A stretch of 64,000 bases of DNA from Nonomuraea soli (GCF_013761175.1 NZ_JACDUR010000001.1:868001-932000); one strand, 5' to 3'; counted from the first letter of the stretch, positions 48,041 to 57,978 are shown. Numbers and translations are program-made. Notes: generated by a model from the letters alone, not told the origin.

Positions 48041-48321
48041 CCGGCCCCCGCCTCTTCTCGCCTCGCGCGCCACCGCTCCCCGCCGCCCACCTCTGTCTCC
48101 GCGCACTGTCTCCGCGCCTTGGCTTCGGCGTCCGCGCCCCGGCCTCGGCGTCCGCTGCCCGGTCTGCGCCTCGACTTGCCGCCCGCCTCGCTCGCTCCCG
48201 CGTCCCGACCTCCCGCGTCCCGACCTCCCGCGCGGCCGCGCCCCCGCTTCCTGCGCGCCCGCTTCGCCCGGTGGTCAACCTCCTTCTCCTGCTCCTCGGC
48301 GCCCTGAAGTACGCTGCCGAC
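48041..48321. other. C-rich spacer between kinase and response regulator
   Basis: 281 bp with strand-biased C and T, containing two direct copies of TCCCGCGTCCCGACC (48194-48208 and 48209-48223 approximately) and several CCTCGGCGTCCGC-like variants. No coding frame in the local bias fits. It probably carries the regulator's own promoter, but no clear -10/-35 was found. Confidence 0.5.
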
Positions 48322-48963
48322 ATGGTGCGGGTCATGGTGGTCGACGATCACCCGATGTGGCGCGACGGTGTGGCCAGGGACCTGGCCGAGGCGGGCTACG
48401 AGGTCGTCGCCGCCGTGGGCGAGGGGCGGCAGGCGGTGCGGGTGGCGCAAGCCGTACGGCCCGACGTCGTCGTCCTCGACCTGCAGCTCCCCGATCTGTC
48501 GGGGGCCGAGGTGGCGCGCGGTCTGGCGACGCTGGAGCAGCCTCCGCGGGTGCTCGTGCTGTCGGCGAGCGCCGAGCAGGAAGACGTGCTCGAAGCGGTC
48601 AAAGCGGGTGCGTCGGGATATCTGGTGAAGTCGGCCCAGCGGGAGGAGTTCCTCGACGCCGTGCGCAGGACGGCCGACGGCGACGCCGTGTTCACGCCGG
48701 GGCTGGCCGGGCTGGTGCTGGGGGAGTACCGGCGGCTGGCCGCGCAGCCCACGCCCGCCGAGGGGCCGCGCCTGACCGACCGCGAGACCGAGGTGCTGCG
48801 CCTGGTCGCCAAGGGCCTGTCGTACAAGCAGATCGCCGACCGCCTCGTGCTCTCCCACCGGACCGTGCAGAACCATGTCCAGAACACCCTCAACAAGCTC
48901 CAACTGCACAACCGGGTCGAGCTGGTCAGATATGCGATCGAGCAAGGTCTGGACGAGGACTAG
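48322..48963 (+). CDS. LuxR/NarL-type response regulator
   Basis: A 213-residue regulator. Receiver domain: acid pair DDH near residue 8, phospho-acceptor Asp in VVVLDLQLPDLSG, Lys in SGYLVKSAQ. C-terminal LuxR helix-turn-helix LTDRETEVLRLVAKGLSYKQIADRL, RTVQNHVQNTLNKL. It is phosphorylated by the DesK-type kinase upstream and binds DNA as a dimer. Targets are unknown; the neighbouring MHYT genes are candidates. Confidence 0.93.
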   Translation: MVRVMVVDDHPMWRDGVARDLAEAGYEVVAAVGEGRQAVRVAQAVRPDVVVLDLQLPDLSGAEVARGLATLEQPPRVLVLSASAEQEDVLEAVKAGASGYLVKSAQREEFLDAVRRTADGDAVFTPGLAGLVLGEYRRLAAQPTPAEGPRLTDRETEVLRLVAKGLSYKQIADRLVLSHRTVQNHVQNTLNKLQLHNRVELVRYAIEQGLDED

Positions 48964-48999
48964 ACTGGAGGGCTGTCCCCCACGGAAAGGTCCCCTGTC

Positions 49000-50196
49000 A
49001 TGACGATGTCCGCCCTGGGTGAGCCATGCGTTCTGCTCAAGCTGGGCGAACTCGTGCTGAAAGGCAAGAACCGCGAGCTGTTCGAGCGGCGGCTGGTCGG
49101 CAACATCCGCGCGGCGCTCAAGGAGTTCGAGCTGAAGGTCGACGTGCGCGCCCGCCACGGCGTGATCGCGATCTTCCTGCCTGAGGGCACCACGGTCGAG
49201 CAGGCCGACGCCATCGCGCAGCGCGTCACCGACGTGCCCGGCACCATCTGGATCCACCGCGCCTGGCGCGTGGCCAAGGATCCCGACTCGGTCGTGAAGG
49301 CCGCCGTCGAGCTGGTGCGCGACCGCCCCGAGACCGCCCGCGGCGCCTCCTTCCGCGTACGGTCGCGCCGCCGCGACAAGCGTTTCCCGCTTACCTCCGC
49401 CGAGCTCGACCGCATGGTCGGCGGCACCATCAACGACGAGTTCAAGCTGCCGGTCGACCTGAAGAACGCCGAGCTCAGCATCTACGTCGAGGTCGACCGC
49501 GACGAGGTCTTCGTCTTCACCGACGGCCTGCCCGGCCAGGGCGGCCTGCCCGTCGGCATCAGCGGCCGCGCCCTGGTCCTCATGTCCGGCGGCATCGACT
49601 CGCCGGTCGCCGCCTACCGCATGATGCGTCGCGGCCTCCACGTCGACTTCCTGCACTTCTCCGGCATCCCGTTCACGACGAGCGAGTCGATCTACAAGGC
49701 GTACGCCCTGGTGCGCAAGCTCGACCGCTTCCAGGGCAGGTCGCGGCTGTGGGTGGTGCCGTTCGGCAAGGCCCAGCAGTCGATCCGCACCTCCGGTCAG
49801 GACCGCCTGGCCGTGATCGCCCAGCGGCGGCTGATGCTGAAGACCGCGGAAGAGGTGGCGCACCGCATCAGGGCCGAGGCCCTCATCACCGGTGACGCGC
49901 TCGGGCAGGTCTCCTCCCAGACCCTGGCCAACATCACCGCCCAGGACAACGCGGTCGAGCTGCCGATCCTGCGGCCGCTCGTGGGCTGGGACAAGACGGA
50001 GATCATGGCCGAGGCCCGGCGTATCGGGACACTGGAGATCTCGGAGCTGCCGGACGAGGACTGCTGCTCGTTGCTGGCGCCCAAGCGCGCCGAGACGCGG
50101 GCGAAGATCGAGGATCTGAAGCAGATCGAGAAGCGGCTGGATGCCGAGGAGCTGTGCGTGCAGCTGGCGGACTCGATCCAGGAGTACACCCTCTGA
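49000..50196 (+). CDS. thiI: tRNA 4-thiouridine synthase ThiI
   Basis: A 398-residue enzyme: N-terminal ferredoxin-like and THUMP domains (about 60-165), then a PP-loop ATPase with SGGIDSPVAAY, typical of adenylating sulfur transferases. There is no C-terminal rhodanese domain, as in many bacteria where sulfur comes from a cysteine desulfurase; cysteines occur in DEDCCSLLAPK. It makes s4U8 in tRNA and may contribute to thiamine synthesis. ATG follows GGAAAGG. It is an independent gene 36 bp after the regulator. Confidence 0.93.
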   Translation: MTMSALGEPCVLLKLGELVLKGKNRELFERRLVGNIRAALKEFELKVDVRARHGVIAIFLPEGTTVEQADAIAQRVTDVPGTIWIHRAWRVAKDPDSVVKAAVELVRDRPETARGASFRVRSRRRDKRFPLTSAELDRMVGGTINDEFKLPVDLKNAELSIYVEVDRDEVFVFTDGLPGQGGLPVGISGRALVLMSGGIDSPVAAYRMMRRGLHVDFLHFSGIPFTTSESIYKAYALVRKLDRFQGRSRLWVVPFGKAQQSIRTSGQDRLAVIAQRRLMLKTAEEVAHRIRAEALITGDALGQVSSQTLANITAQDNAVELPILRPLVGWDKTEIMAEARRIGTLEISELPDEDCCSLLAPKRAETRAKIEDLKQIEKRLDAEELCVQLADSIQEYTL

Positions 50197-50318
50197 GCGC
50201 ACGGGGTGTTCGCTGGGGGAAGCCGGCGGGCGGGTAACCGGGGGGAGCGGAGTCGAGGTGGCTGCGTCTCGCGACGAGCGGGTCAGGGCCGGGCTTGGCT
50301 GCTCCTGACAGTAAAGAC

Positions 50319-50918
50319 CTAACCGCCGGCGTCACGCTGCGCCAGCGTGGCGACCAGCTTCAACCCCTCCCTCTCGAACAGCGCCCCCGCCTGTTCTCCC
50401 GGCGCCCGTTGCTCCAGGAGGACCAGGCGGGACGAGCCGTCCGGCTGCCGGACCACCCGGACGGAGCGCACCTCGCTGGAGCCGATCTCCTGCAGCCCGG
50501 GGTGGATCGCCGTCGGCGACCAGGTGACCTTCCAGGCGCGGTCGAACTCGATGACCTCGAACTCTCCCTGGTAGGAGTAGGGCACCGGGCCGTCGAGGGT
50601 GACGGAGAAGGTCACCAGGTACGTGGCTGCCTCGCCGACGTTGAGGTGCTCCTTGGCGCGCAGGCCAATCTCCCCGACCGTGATCCGCCTGACCTGGGCG
50701 CCCTCGGTGAAGGCCGCGTAGGCCTGGTCGAAGGACCGTGGCGCTTCGACCACCTGGGCTCTCATGGCCGCCAGATCCCCACGCTGCCATGCCGACAGGA
50801 AGGCGGTGGCGGTCTGTTCCGGTGAGCCCGGGGTGCGCGTGGCCAGGTAGGCGGCGGCGGCCAGGGCGATGAGGATGACCGTCGCAAGAGCGGCGGTGAA
50901 GCGGCGGGAATGGGTCAT
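50319..50918 (-). CDS. Orphan MecA_N/NTF2-like domain protein
   Basis: A 199-residue protein with an N-terminal membrane anchor (FTAALATVILIALAAAAYLA) and an NTF2-like domain as found at the head of class B penicillin-binding proteins (SPEQTATAFLSAWQRGDLAAMRAQV, FTEGAQVRRITVGEIGLRA, VPYSYQGEFEVIEFDRAWKVTWSPTAIHP). The transpeptidase domain is missing: the frame ends soon after APGEQAGALFEREG, where PBPs would have RGRILDRDG. It could be a truncated PBP or a genuine stand-alone module. No intact transpeptidase follows in any frame. Confidence 0.75.
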   Translation of the reverse strand: MTHSRRFTAALATVILIALAAAAYLATRTPGSPEQTATAFLSAWQRGDLAAMRAQVVEAPRSFDQAYAAFTEGAQVRRITVGEIGLRAKEHLNVGEAATYLVTFSVTLDGPVPYSYQGEFEVIEFDRAWKVTWSPTAIHPGLQEIGSSEVRSVRVVRQPDGSSRLVLLEQRAPGEQAGALFEREGLKLVATLAQRDAGG

Positions 50919-50947
50919 TGCCGGACAAAGTGTAGAGGGCCCGGCCG

Positions 50948-51526
50948 TCAGTCGATGGCGGCGAGGAAGGCGAGGGTGCGCCGCGTCAGCGCCGCCGAGG
51001 CGTCGGCGTCGTAGGTGGGCAGGCTGCTGTCGGAGAACAGGTGCCGATCGCCCGGGTAGAGGAACAGCTCTCCGCGCTTGGCCGAGGCGACCAGGTCGCG
51101 GGCGGCGTCGAGGTCGCCCTCGCCGGCGAAGCTGGGGTCGGCGTCCATGCCGTGGATCTGGACCGGCAGGTCGTCGGGCCAGGAGGCGCCGAACTCGGAG
51201 GCGGGCAGGCACGCCTCGAAGAACAGGGCGCCCCGTGCCCCCGGCCTGGTCTGGGCGAGCTTCTGGGCGGGCATGACGCCGAGCGAGAAGCCCGCGTACA
51301 CGAGCTCGCCCGGCAACGGGTCGGCGGCGCGGGTGCCGCGCTCCAGGAGGGTGGCGAAGCCGACCTCGCGGGCGTGGGACAGGCCGTCGTCCAGGGTGGC
51401 GAAGGTGCGGCCGTCGAAGAGGTCGGGCGTGTGCACGGTGTGGCCGGCGCGGCGCAGTTGACCGGCGAAGTCGAGGAAGCCGGCCGTCTGGCCCTGGACG
51501 TGGTGGAACAGCAGGACCTCGGTCAT
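50948..51526 (-). CDS. Dienelactone hydrolase family protein
   Basis: A 192-residue alpha/beta hydrolase with nucleophile segment GFSLGVMPAQ (Ser, not the Cys of classical dienelactone hydrolase), Asp in HGMDADPSF and His in GDRHLFSD. It would hydrolyse an ester or lactone; the substrate is unknown. It is transcribed divergently from an ArsR-like regulator with a small palindrome between them, so expression is probably under that regulator. Confidence 0.85.
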   Translation of the reverse strand: MTEVLLFHHVQGQTAGFLDFAGQLRRAGHTVHTPDLFDGRTFATLDDGLSHAREVGFATLLERGTRAADPLPGELVYAGFSLGVMPAQKLAQTRPGARGALFFEACLPASEFGASWPDDLPVQIHGMDADPSFAGEGDLDAARDLVASAKRGELFLYPGDRHLFSDSSLPTYDADASAALTRRTLAFLAAID

Positions 51527-51561
51527 GAGGGTCGCCTTTCATCCGGCAAATGCTGAACGTC

Positions 51562-51573
51562 CGGGAAATCCCG
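51562..51573. promoter_or_regulatory. Palindrome CGGGA-AA-TCCCG between hydrolase and ArsR-like gene
   Basis: Five-bp arms around AA, located 36 bp before the hydrolase ATG and 31 bp before the regulator ATG. A likely operator for the ArsR-like regulator, controlling both directions. Short, so support is modest. Confidence 0.4.
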
Positions 51574-51603
51574 AACGATCGATGAGGCTAGACTAATCGC
51601 ACC

Positions 51604-52206
51604 ATGTCCAGCAATCCACCGGTTCCGGAGGGCGATCCGGCCGTCCCGGACTACGACCTGGCCGAGGTGATCGAGCTGACCACTCCGGCGCAGGTCAGAG
51701 CCATCGGCGATCCGTTGCGGACCACCATCCTCGGCCTCCTGCACGAGCGCGCCGCGACCGTGACGGAGCTGGCCGCCGCGGTCAGGCGGCCCAAGGGCAC
51801 GGTCGCGCACCACGTCAACGTCCTGGCCGAGGCGGGGCTGCTGCGCGTGGTGCGGACCCGGCGGGTGCGGGCGCTGGAGGAGCGCTACTACGGCCGTACG
51901 GCACGCATGTTCTACGTCGGCGTCGGCGAGTCCGCCGACGGGGGGACGATGCCGCTCGACTTCAACGACTTCGAGGTGGCGGCGAAGGAGTCCGCGGCGG
52001 CGTTCCAGGCGCACCGGCTGTGGGCGTTCATCCGGCACGCCCGGATTCCGGAGGAGCACGCCACGGCGTTCTGGCACCGGATCAAGGAGCTGGTGCAGGA
52101 GTTCGACCACCTGCCTCGCTCGGGTGAGACGACCTACGGGTTCGCCGTGGGGCTGTACCCCATCACCGACTACCCGGCGCTGCCGGTGCGGGACGAAGGC
52201 TCTTGA
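51604..52206 (+). CDS. ArsR-like winged-helix transcriptional regulator
   Basis: A 200-residue protein with N-terminal winged helix: LTTPAQVRAIGDPLRTTILGLLHERAATVTELAAAVRRPKGTVAHHVNVLAEAGLLRVVRTRR, and a helical C-terminal part (FEVAAKESAAAFQAHRLWAFIRHARI). No metal-binding cysteines of classical ArsR proteins are seen. Likely controls the divergent dienelactone hydrolase-type gene. Confidence 0.88.
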   Translation: MSSNPPVPEGDPAVPDYDLAEVIELTTPAQVRAIGDPLRTTILGLLHERAATVTELAAAVRRPKGTVAHHVNVLAEAGLLRVVRTRRVRALEERYYGRTARMFYVGVGESADGGTMPLDFNDFEVAAKESAAAFQAHRLWAFIRHARIPEEHATAFWHRIKELVQEFDHLPRSGETTYGFAVGLYPITDYPALPVRDEGS

Positions 52207-52263
52207 TCTCGAGTGTGAGCTTGTGCATGGTGCGCCCGCCCGGCCTGTGAAACCTTCGTCGGT

Positions 52264-54396
52264 GTGAGACGGTCACGCGTTCTGATCGCGACCCTCGCAC
52301 CGCTGGCCACGGGTGGGCTGGCGTGGTGGGCGTGCGTCGCCGGGGGCATGGATCTCGACACCACCGGGATCGTGGTGGGGCTGGTGGTGCTCCTGCCGGC
52401 GACCCCGCTGGCGATCTGGGCGGGGGCGGGGGAGTCCAGGCGGGCTCCGGTGCGAGAACCGGTGAGGCCGGAAGGCGGCGCCGCCGCGATCGGGGAGGTG
52501 CCGCGCCGGCCCAGGGCCTTCCAACAGCGGCCCGGCCTGCGTGACCGGATCGAGGAGATCCTCGCCTCCGGCCGCCCCTGCTGCCTCATCGGCGGCAAGG
52601 GCGTGGGCAAGACCCAGCTGGCCGCCGCCTACGCCAGGACGTGTCTCGACGACGGCGTTCCCGTCGCGTGGCTGGCCGCGGAGCCGCTCACGGCGGCGCT
52701 CGCGGAGATGGCGGGGGAGCTCGGCCTGCTGCGCGAGGGCGACGGCCCGGAGGAGGTCCGGCGCAAGGTCAGGAGCTGGCTGGCCGGGCGGCGCGAGCCG
52801 TACGTGCTGGTCCTGGACAGCGCGGCCGATCCGGACGAGGTCGCGGCGCTGCTGCCCGCCACCGGCGGGACCCGGGTGCTGATCACCACGAACACGCACG
52901 CCTTCGAACGGGTCGCCGAGCCCGTCGTCGTCGACCGGTTCACGGCGGGGGAGGCGCTGGCCTACCTTCGGGAGCGAGTCGGGCCGGGCGACGTGGCCGC
53001 CGCGCGGGCGCTGGTGCGGGAGCTGGACCGGCTGCCGCTGGCGCTGGCCGTGGCGGCGGCGTGCATGGTGGGCCCGCCGAGGCTCCCCTACAGCGCCTAC
53101 ATCGCGCGGCTGCGCGCCGAGCCGGTGGACCGGCTGCTGGAGCGGCCTTCGGGCGAGCCGTACCCGAGGGGGGTGGCGCAGGCGATCCTGCTGTCGCTGC
53201 GCGCGGTGGGCCGCGCATCGCGCGAGCTGCTGGCGGAGCTGTCGGTGATGGCGCCCGCCGGGGTGGGGACGGAGTTCCTGGAGGGCGAGCGGCTGACGGA
53301 GCTGGCGGGGCAGTCGCTGATCAGCTTCAGCCGCGACGGCTCGACCGTGGTCGTGCACCGGCTGGTACAGCGCGTCGTCAGGGAGAGCGAGGGCTCGCTC
53401 GCCGCGACGGTGGAACGTGCGGGGCGGCGCCTGCTCGGGATCCGGGAGGTGGCCGACGAGGACACCTGGCGGCGCCTGCCGTACATCAACGCGGTCGACG
53501 GGCACGCGGCGGCACTCTGGCAGCACACGAAAGGCGACACGAAAGGCGACACGAGAGGCGGCCCGAGAGGCGGCCCGAGAGGCGACGCGGCCGCGGAGCT
53601 GGTCCTGGAGGTACGGCAGGCGGTCGCGCAACACTTCCTCTACCTCAACGACGGCCTGAGGGCGGCCCCGATCCTGCGGGAGGTGGCCGAGGGGTGGGCG
53701 CGGCTGCACGGCCAGGACGATCCCCGCGTCCTGGAGGCGCGGCACCGGCTGGCGACGGCGCACGAGTTCGCCGGCCGCTTCGAGGAGGCCGTCGAGCGGT
53801 TCGGGCAGGTGGTCGCCGATCGTGCGCGGGTGCTGGGCTCCGGCCATCCCGACACGCTGCACTCCAGGGCCAGGCTCGCCTCGTCGCTCAGCGGCGCGGG
53901 GCGGTTCGCGCCGGAGTTGTTCGAGAGCGTGGTGGCCGACCAGGCGCGGGTCCTCGGCCCGGACGATCCGGCGACGCTGATCACGCGCTTCAACCAGGCG
54001 CTCGCCCATGCCGGGGCGGGGCGGCACGAGGAGGCGGTCGCGCTCTTCGAGGCGGTGGTCGCCGACCAGGGGCGGGTGCTGGGCGAGTCCCATCCGGAGA
54101 CGCTGGTGTCGCGCGGGCGGCTCGCTCAGGCGTGCGCGGGCGCCGGGCGTACGGGGGCGGCGATCGTGTTGTTCGAGCGGGTGCTGGGCGATCAGGAGCG
54201 GGTGGTGGGGGCCGATCACCCGGACACGCTGATCACCCGTCTGGGGCTGGCCGCGGCCTACGAGGCGGCGGGCGAGCGGGAGGAGGCGCGGCGGGAGTAC
54301 GGGCGCGTGGCCGAGCGGATGGAGGCGGTGCTGGGCGCGCAGCAGCCGATGACGGCGGCGGCGTGGGAAGGGCTGGCGAGGGTGTCGGCCGGGTGA
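52264..54396 (+). CDS. Membrane-anchored NB-ARC-like NTPase with TPR repeats
   Basis: A 710-residue protein starting GTG 52264. Two transmembrane helices (about 7-27 and 33-52) precede an NB-ARC/STAND module: Walker A GGKGVGKTQ, Walker B VLVLDSAADPD, TRVLITTNTH, and GLPL-like RLPLALAVAAACM. After a repeat-bearing linker (TKGD/PRGG units) the C-terminus has at least five tetratricopeptide-like 42-residue repeats (RFGQVVADRARVLG, LFESVVADQARVLG, LFEAVVADQGRVLG, LFERVLGDQERVVG). STAND proteins are signal-triggered switches; a role in stress or defence is plausible. The TM anchor and lack of effector domain are unusual. Confidence 0.87.
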   Translation: MRRSRVLIATLAPLATGGLAWWACVAGGMDLDTTGIVVGLVVLLPATPLAIWAGAGESRRAPVREPVRPEGGAAAIGEVPRRPRAFQQRPGLRDRIEEILASGRPCCLIGGKGVGKTQLAAAYARTCLDDGVPVAWLAAEPLTAALAEMAGELGLLREGDGPEEVRRKVRSWLAGRREPYVLVLDSAADPDEVAALLPATGGTRVLITTNTHAFERVAEPVVVDRFTAGEALAYLRERVGPGDVAAARALVRELDRLPLALAVAAACMVGPPRLPYSAYIARLRAEPVDRLLERPSGEPYPRGVAQAILLSLRAVGRASRELLAELSVMAPAGVGTEFLEGERLTELAGQSLISFSRDGSTVVVHRLVQRVVRESEGSLAATVERAGRRLLGIREVADEDTWRRLPYINAVDGHAAALWQHTKGDTKGDTRGGPRGGPRGDAAAELVLEVRQAVAQHFLYLNDGLRAAPILREVAEGWARLHGQDDPRVLEARHRLATAHEFAGRFEEAVERFGQVVADRARVLGSGHPDTLHSRARLASSLSGAGRFAPELFESVVADQARVLGPDDPATLITRFNQALAHAGAGRHEEAVALFEAVVADQGRVLGESHPETLVSRGRLAQACAGAGRTGAAIVLFERVLGDQERVVGADHPDTLITRLGLAAAYEAAGEREEARREYGRVAERMEAVLGAQQPMTAAAWEGLARVSAG
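53527..53586 (+). repeat. Five in-frame 12-bp repeats in the NB-ARC/TPR linker
   Basis: Units ACGAAAGGCGAC, ACGAAAGGCGAC, ACGAGAGGCGGC, CCGAGAGGCGGC and CCGAGAGGCGAC encode TKGD, TKGD, TRGG, PRGG and PRGD. Being multiples of three, copy-number change would lengthen or shorten a flexible linker without frameshift. Confidence 0.85.
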
Positions 54397-54400
54397 ACGC

Positions 54401-54652
54401 TCAGGCGGTCCCGGTCGCGGTGCCCTCCTCCGGCGCGTGCAGATCGGCCAGGTTCACGATCTCCTCCAGCTCGTGCAGCTGGTAGTAGCCCGGCACCCCC
54501 AGGGCCATTCCGCGCCGGGTGATCCGGTACCAGACCTCTCCTGGCTGGGCCCCCGGCTCGCGGATCTGGGCCATGAGCAGGTGAAGGCTGCCTGCCTTCA
54601 GCTGGACGGGCTCGACGCGGAGCCCGTCCGGTCCCTCGAGGTATGGAGACAC
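54401..54652 (-). CDS. Small uncharacterised protein
   Basis: An 83-residue protein (SPYLEGPDGLRVEPVQLKAG...) with a mixed alpha-beta look, WYRITRRGMALG in the middle and an acidic C-terminus. Third positions follow the genome bias. It lies 13 bases downstream of the YiaAB-type gene on the same strand and ends four bases from the convergent NB-ARC-TPR gene. No family recognised. Confidence 0.65.
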   Translation of the reverse strand: MSPYLEGPDGLRVEPVQLKAGSLHLLMAQIREPGAQPGEVWYRITRRGMALGVPGYYQLHELEEIVNLADLHAPEEGTATGTA

Positions 54653-54665
54653 GCCTCCAGATGTA

Positions 54666-54962
54666 TCACGCGTCCACTTTGAACGGATCGTGCTGGGCGA
54701 GCAGTTTGTCGAGCCGGGCCTGGTCGACGCGCGTGGAGACCGTCGACAGCTCCTGACGGTCGCGCACGACCTTGGCGAGCATGAAGCTGGAGGTGACCAG
54801 GTAGAGCATGCCCACGGCGAGGAAGCCGCGGACCCAGGCGTCGGCCGGCAGGTAGGCGATGCCGAGGGCGACGGCGACGAGGGCGAGGCCGAAGGAGATC
54901 ACGGCCTGCAGATAGAACGCGGTGGTGCTGGTGGGCTGGATCGGCTTTGTCGTCGAAGTCAT
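54666..54962 (-). CDS. YiaA/YiaB family inner membrane protein
   Basis: A 98-residue protein with two hydrophobic segments (AFYLQAVISFGLALVAVALGIAYLP and WVRGFLAVGMLYLVTSSFMLAKVV) joined by a short turn, matching the YiaAB two-helix domain. Start taken at the ATG giving MTSTTKP; an upstream in-frame ATG at 54998 adds 12 residues. Function unknown. Confidence 0.85.
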   Translation of the reverse strand: MTSTTKPIQPTSTTAFYLQAVISFGLALVAVALGIAYLPADAWVRGFLAVGMLYLVTSSFMLAKVVRDRQELSTVSTRVDQARLDKLLAQHDPFKVDA

Positions 54963-55071
54963 GGTCACATGCTGATTCAGCGCGATATGGCGGCACATGA
55001 GGGGAAGTACTCAAGTTACCCGTGAGTACAACGGCAGCCCGCTGCAGCCTCCCCCGACCCCCGGTGGCAGT

Positions 55072-55692
55072 ATGGCCAGGGTGAGTGAGGCCAAGAGCGA
55101 AGAGTCGCGCCTGCCCCCGGGCCAGTACGTTCCTCGTGGGAGGCCCGTCATTCACTACGGAAGGGTGCCGGAGTTCAAGCCCGACAAGTGGGACTTCCGC
55201 GTCTTCGGCGCCACCGCCGACGGCCGGGAACACGTCTTCACCTGGCCCGACTTCGATCAGCTGCCCAAGACCGCTGCCCTGGCCGACTTCCACTGCGTCA
55301 CCCGGTTCTCGATCATGGGCAACGAGTGGGGCGGGGTGGACCCCGCCGTCCTGCTGAAGATCGCGCCGCCCGATCCCGGCGTGAGGCACGTCATGATCTG
55401 GGCGGAGTACGGCTACAGCGCCAACATCCGCATGAGCGACCTGACGGCCGACGGCACCCTGCTCGTCACCGAGCTCGACGGCAAGCCCCTGACGGCCGAC
55501 CGCGGCTTCCCGCTGCGCATCGTGGTCCCGCACCTGTACGCCTGGAAGAGCGTCAAATGGGTGCGCGGCATCGAATACCTCCTGGAGGACCGGCGCGGAT
55601 TCTGGGAGGAGCGCGGCTACCACAACGTGGCCGACCCCTGGCGGGAGCAGCGTTACTCCTACCAGGAGGAACCAGGCGAGGGCCCACCTTAG
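55072..55692 (+). CDS. Sulfite oxidase-like molybdopterin-binding protein
   Basis: A 206-residue protein with a sulfite-oxidase-fold cofactor domain (PF00174): FRVFGATADGREHVFTWPDFDQLP, DFHCVTRFSIMGNEW and the Cys in DFHCVT that can ligate molybdenum, then HVMIWAEYGYSANIRM and YAWKSVKWVRGIEYLLED. No heme, transmembrane helix or Tat signal is visible, so it may be a cytosolic oxidoreductase. ATG 55072 is preferred; GTG 55081 is possible. It stands divergent from the YiaAB gene. Confidence 0.88.
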   Translation: MARVSEAKSEESRLPPGQYVPRGRPVIHYGRVPEFKPDKWDFRVFGATADGREHVFTWPDFDQLPKTAALADFHCVTRFSIMGNEWGGVDPAVLLKIAPPDPGVRHVMIWAEYGYSANIRMSDLTADGTLLVTELDGKPLTADRGFPLRIVVPHLYAWKSVKWVRGIEYLLEDRRGFWEERGYHNVADPWREQRYSYQEEPGEGPP

Positions 55693-55737
55693 GTATTCGT
55701 CCCGCTACAGAGGGCAAACGCCGCTACGGTTACCCGC

Positions 55738-56868
<1,131 letters not shown>

Positions 56869-56944
56869 CTCTTTGTAGTCAAACTTTTACCCAACGTAGG
56901 CGAGTCGCTTGTGAAGGACGCGCTCTTGCGGCAGGTTGGTGGGC

Positions 56945-57688
56945 ATGCTGCGCGTGCTCGCCGTCGATGACGAGGTGCCGGCCCTGGAGGAGCTCGCCTA
57001 CCTTCTGCGCCGCGACTCACGGGTGGAGCACGTCGTGACCGCCTCCGACGGGGTGAGCGCGCTGCAGGACATGGTGGCGATGATCGGCGCGGGCGAGCGG
57101 ATCGACGGAGTCTTTCTCGATATCCGCATGCCGGGCCTCGACGGCCTCGACCTGGCCAGGATGATCGGCGGTTTCCCCGATCCGCCCCGGCTGGTCTTCG
57201 TCACCGCCCACGACGACAGCGCGGTGCAGGCCTTCGAGCTGCGCGCGGTCGACTACCTCCTCAAGCCGGTGCGGGCCGAGCGGCTGGCCGAGGCCGTCCG
57301 CAGGCTCGAAGCGGTCACGGCGCCGGTGGCCGACACCGGACCCGACGACGTGATCCCCGTGGAGCTCGGCGGGCGCATCCGCTTCGTGCCGCAGCAGGCG
57401 GTCTGGTTCGCCGAGGCCAAGGGCGACTACGTGCGCCTGCACACCGGCGACGGCAGCTACCTCGTGCGCATGTCGCTGGCCGCGCTGGAGCGGCGCTGGG
57501 CGAGCGCGGGCTTCATCCGCGTGCACCGCAGCACGCTGGTTTCGGCGCGCCACGTCACCGAACTGCGCTTCGAGCAGGGACGGGTGCTGCTGACCGTGGG
57601 CACCGAGACGTTGCCGGTCAGCCGCCGTCACACCCGCCAGGTGCGCGAGCAACTGGTCCACCAGTTCAGGGCGGGGCTGGTGTCGTGA
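56945..57688 (+). CDS. LytTR family response regulator
   Basis: A 247-residue regulator with a receiver domain (phospho-acceptor Asp in GVFLDIRMPGLDG, Lys in VDYLLKPVRAE) and a C-terminal LytTR DNA-binding domain (RIRFVPQQAVWFAEAKGDYVRLHTGDGSYLVRMSLAALERRW, FIRVHRSTLVS). ATG 56945 lies 76 bp after the kinase gene. It presumably controls the symporter pair downstream, which it overlaps by four bases (GTGA). Confidence 0.93.
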   Translation: MLRVLAVDDEVPALEELAYLLRRDSRVEHVVTASDGVSALQDMVAMIGAGERIDGVFLDIRMPGLDGLDLARMIGGFPDPPRLVFVTAHDDSAVQAFELRAVDYLLKPVRAERLAEAVRRLEAVTAPVADTGPDDVIPVELGGRIRFVPQQAVWFAEAKGDYVRLHTGDGSYLVRMSLAALERRWASAGFIRVHRSTLVSARHVTELRFEQGRVLLTVGTETLPVSRRHTRQVREQLVHQFRAGLVS

Positions 57689-57978
57689 AGCGCGTGACCG
57701 TCGAGCGGCGCCCGGCCCCCGTCGGCCGCGTCGTCCTCGAACGTGCCGCCGATCCGCACGGCCACGACCCGCTGAGCGTGGCCCGCGTCAAGGCCGCCCA
57801 GCTGCGCCAGGCGCTGGCCACCGTCGCCGTGGTCCTCGGGGTCCTGGTCGGCCTGCCGCTGCTGGTCGCCGCGCTCGACGGCCCCACCGGCTGGGCGGTG
57901 CTCACGCTCGCCGCGCAACCGCTGTGGATGGCCATAGCGGTGTGGCAGCTGCGGCGCGCCGAGCGTCTGGAACGCTGA
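57685..57978 (+). CDS. Small membrane protein, symporter accessory (DUF485-like position)
   Basis: A 97-residue protein with two hydrophobic helices (ALATVAVVLGVLVGLPLLVAALDG and WAVLTLAAQPLWMAIAVWQL), basic flanks and GTG start inside the regulator's stop. It overlaps the symporter start by one base. Small membrane proteins encoded just before acetate/solute permeases are common partners; DUF485 similarity is positional only. Confidence 0.7.
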   Translation: MKRVTVERRPAPVGRVVLERAADPHGHDPLSVARVKAAQLRQALATVAVVLGVLVGLPLLVAALDGPTGWAVLTLAAQPLWMAIAVWQLRRAERLER

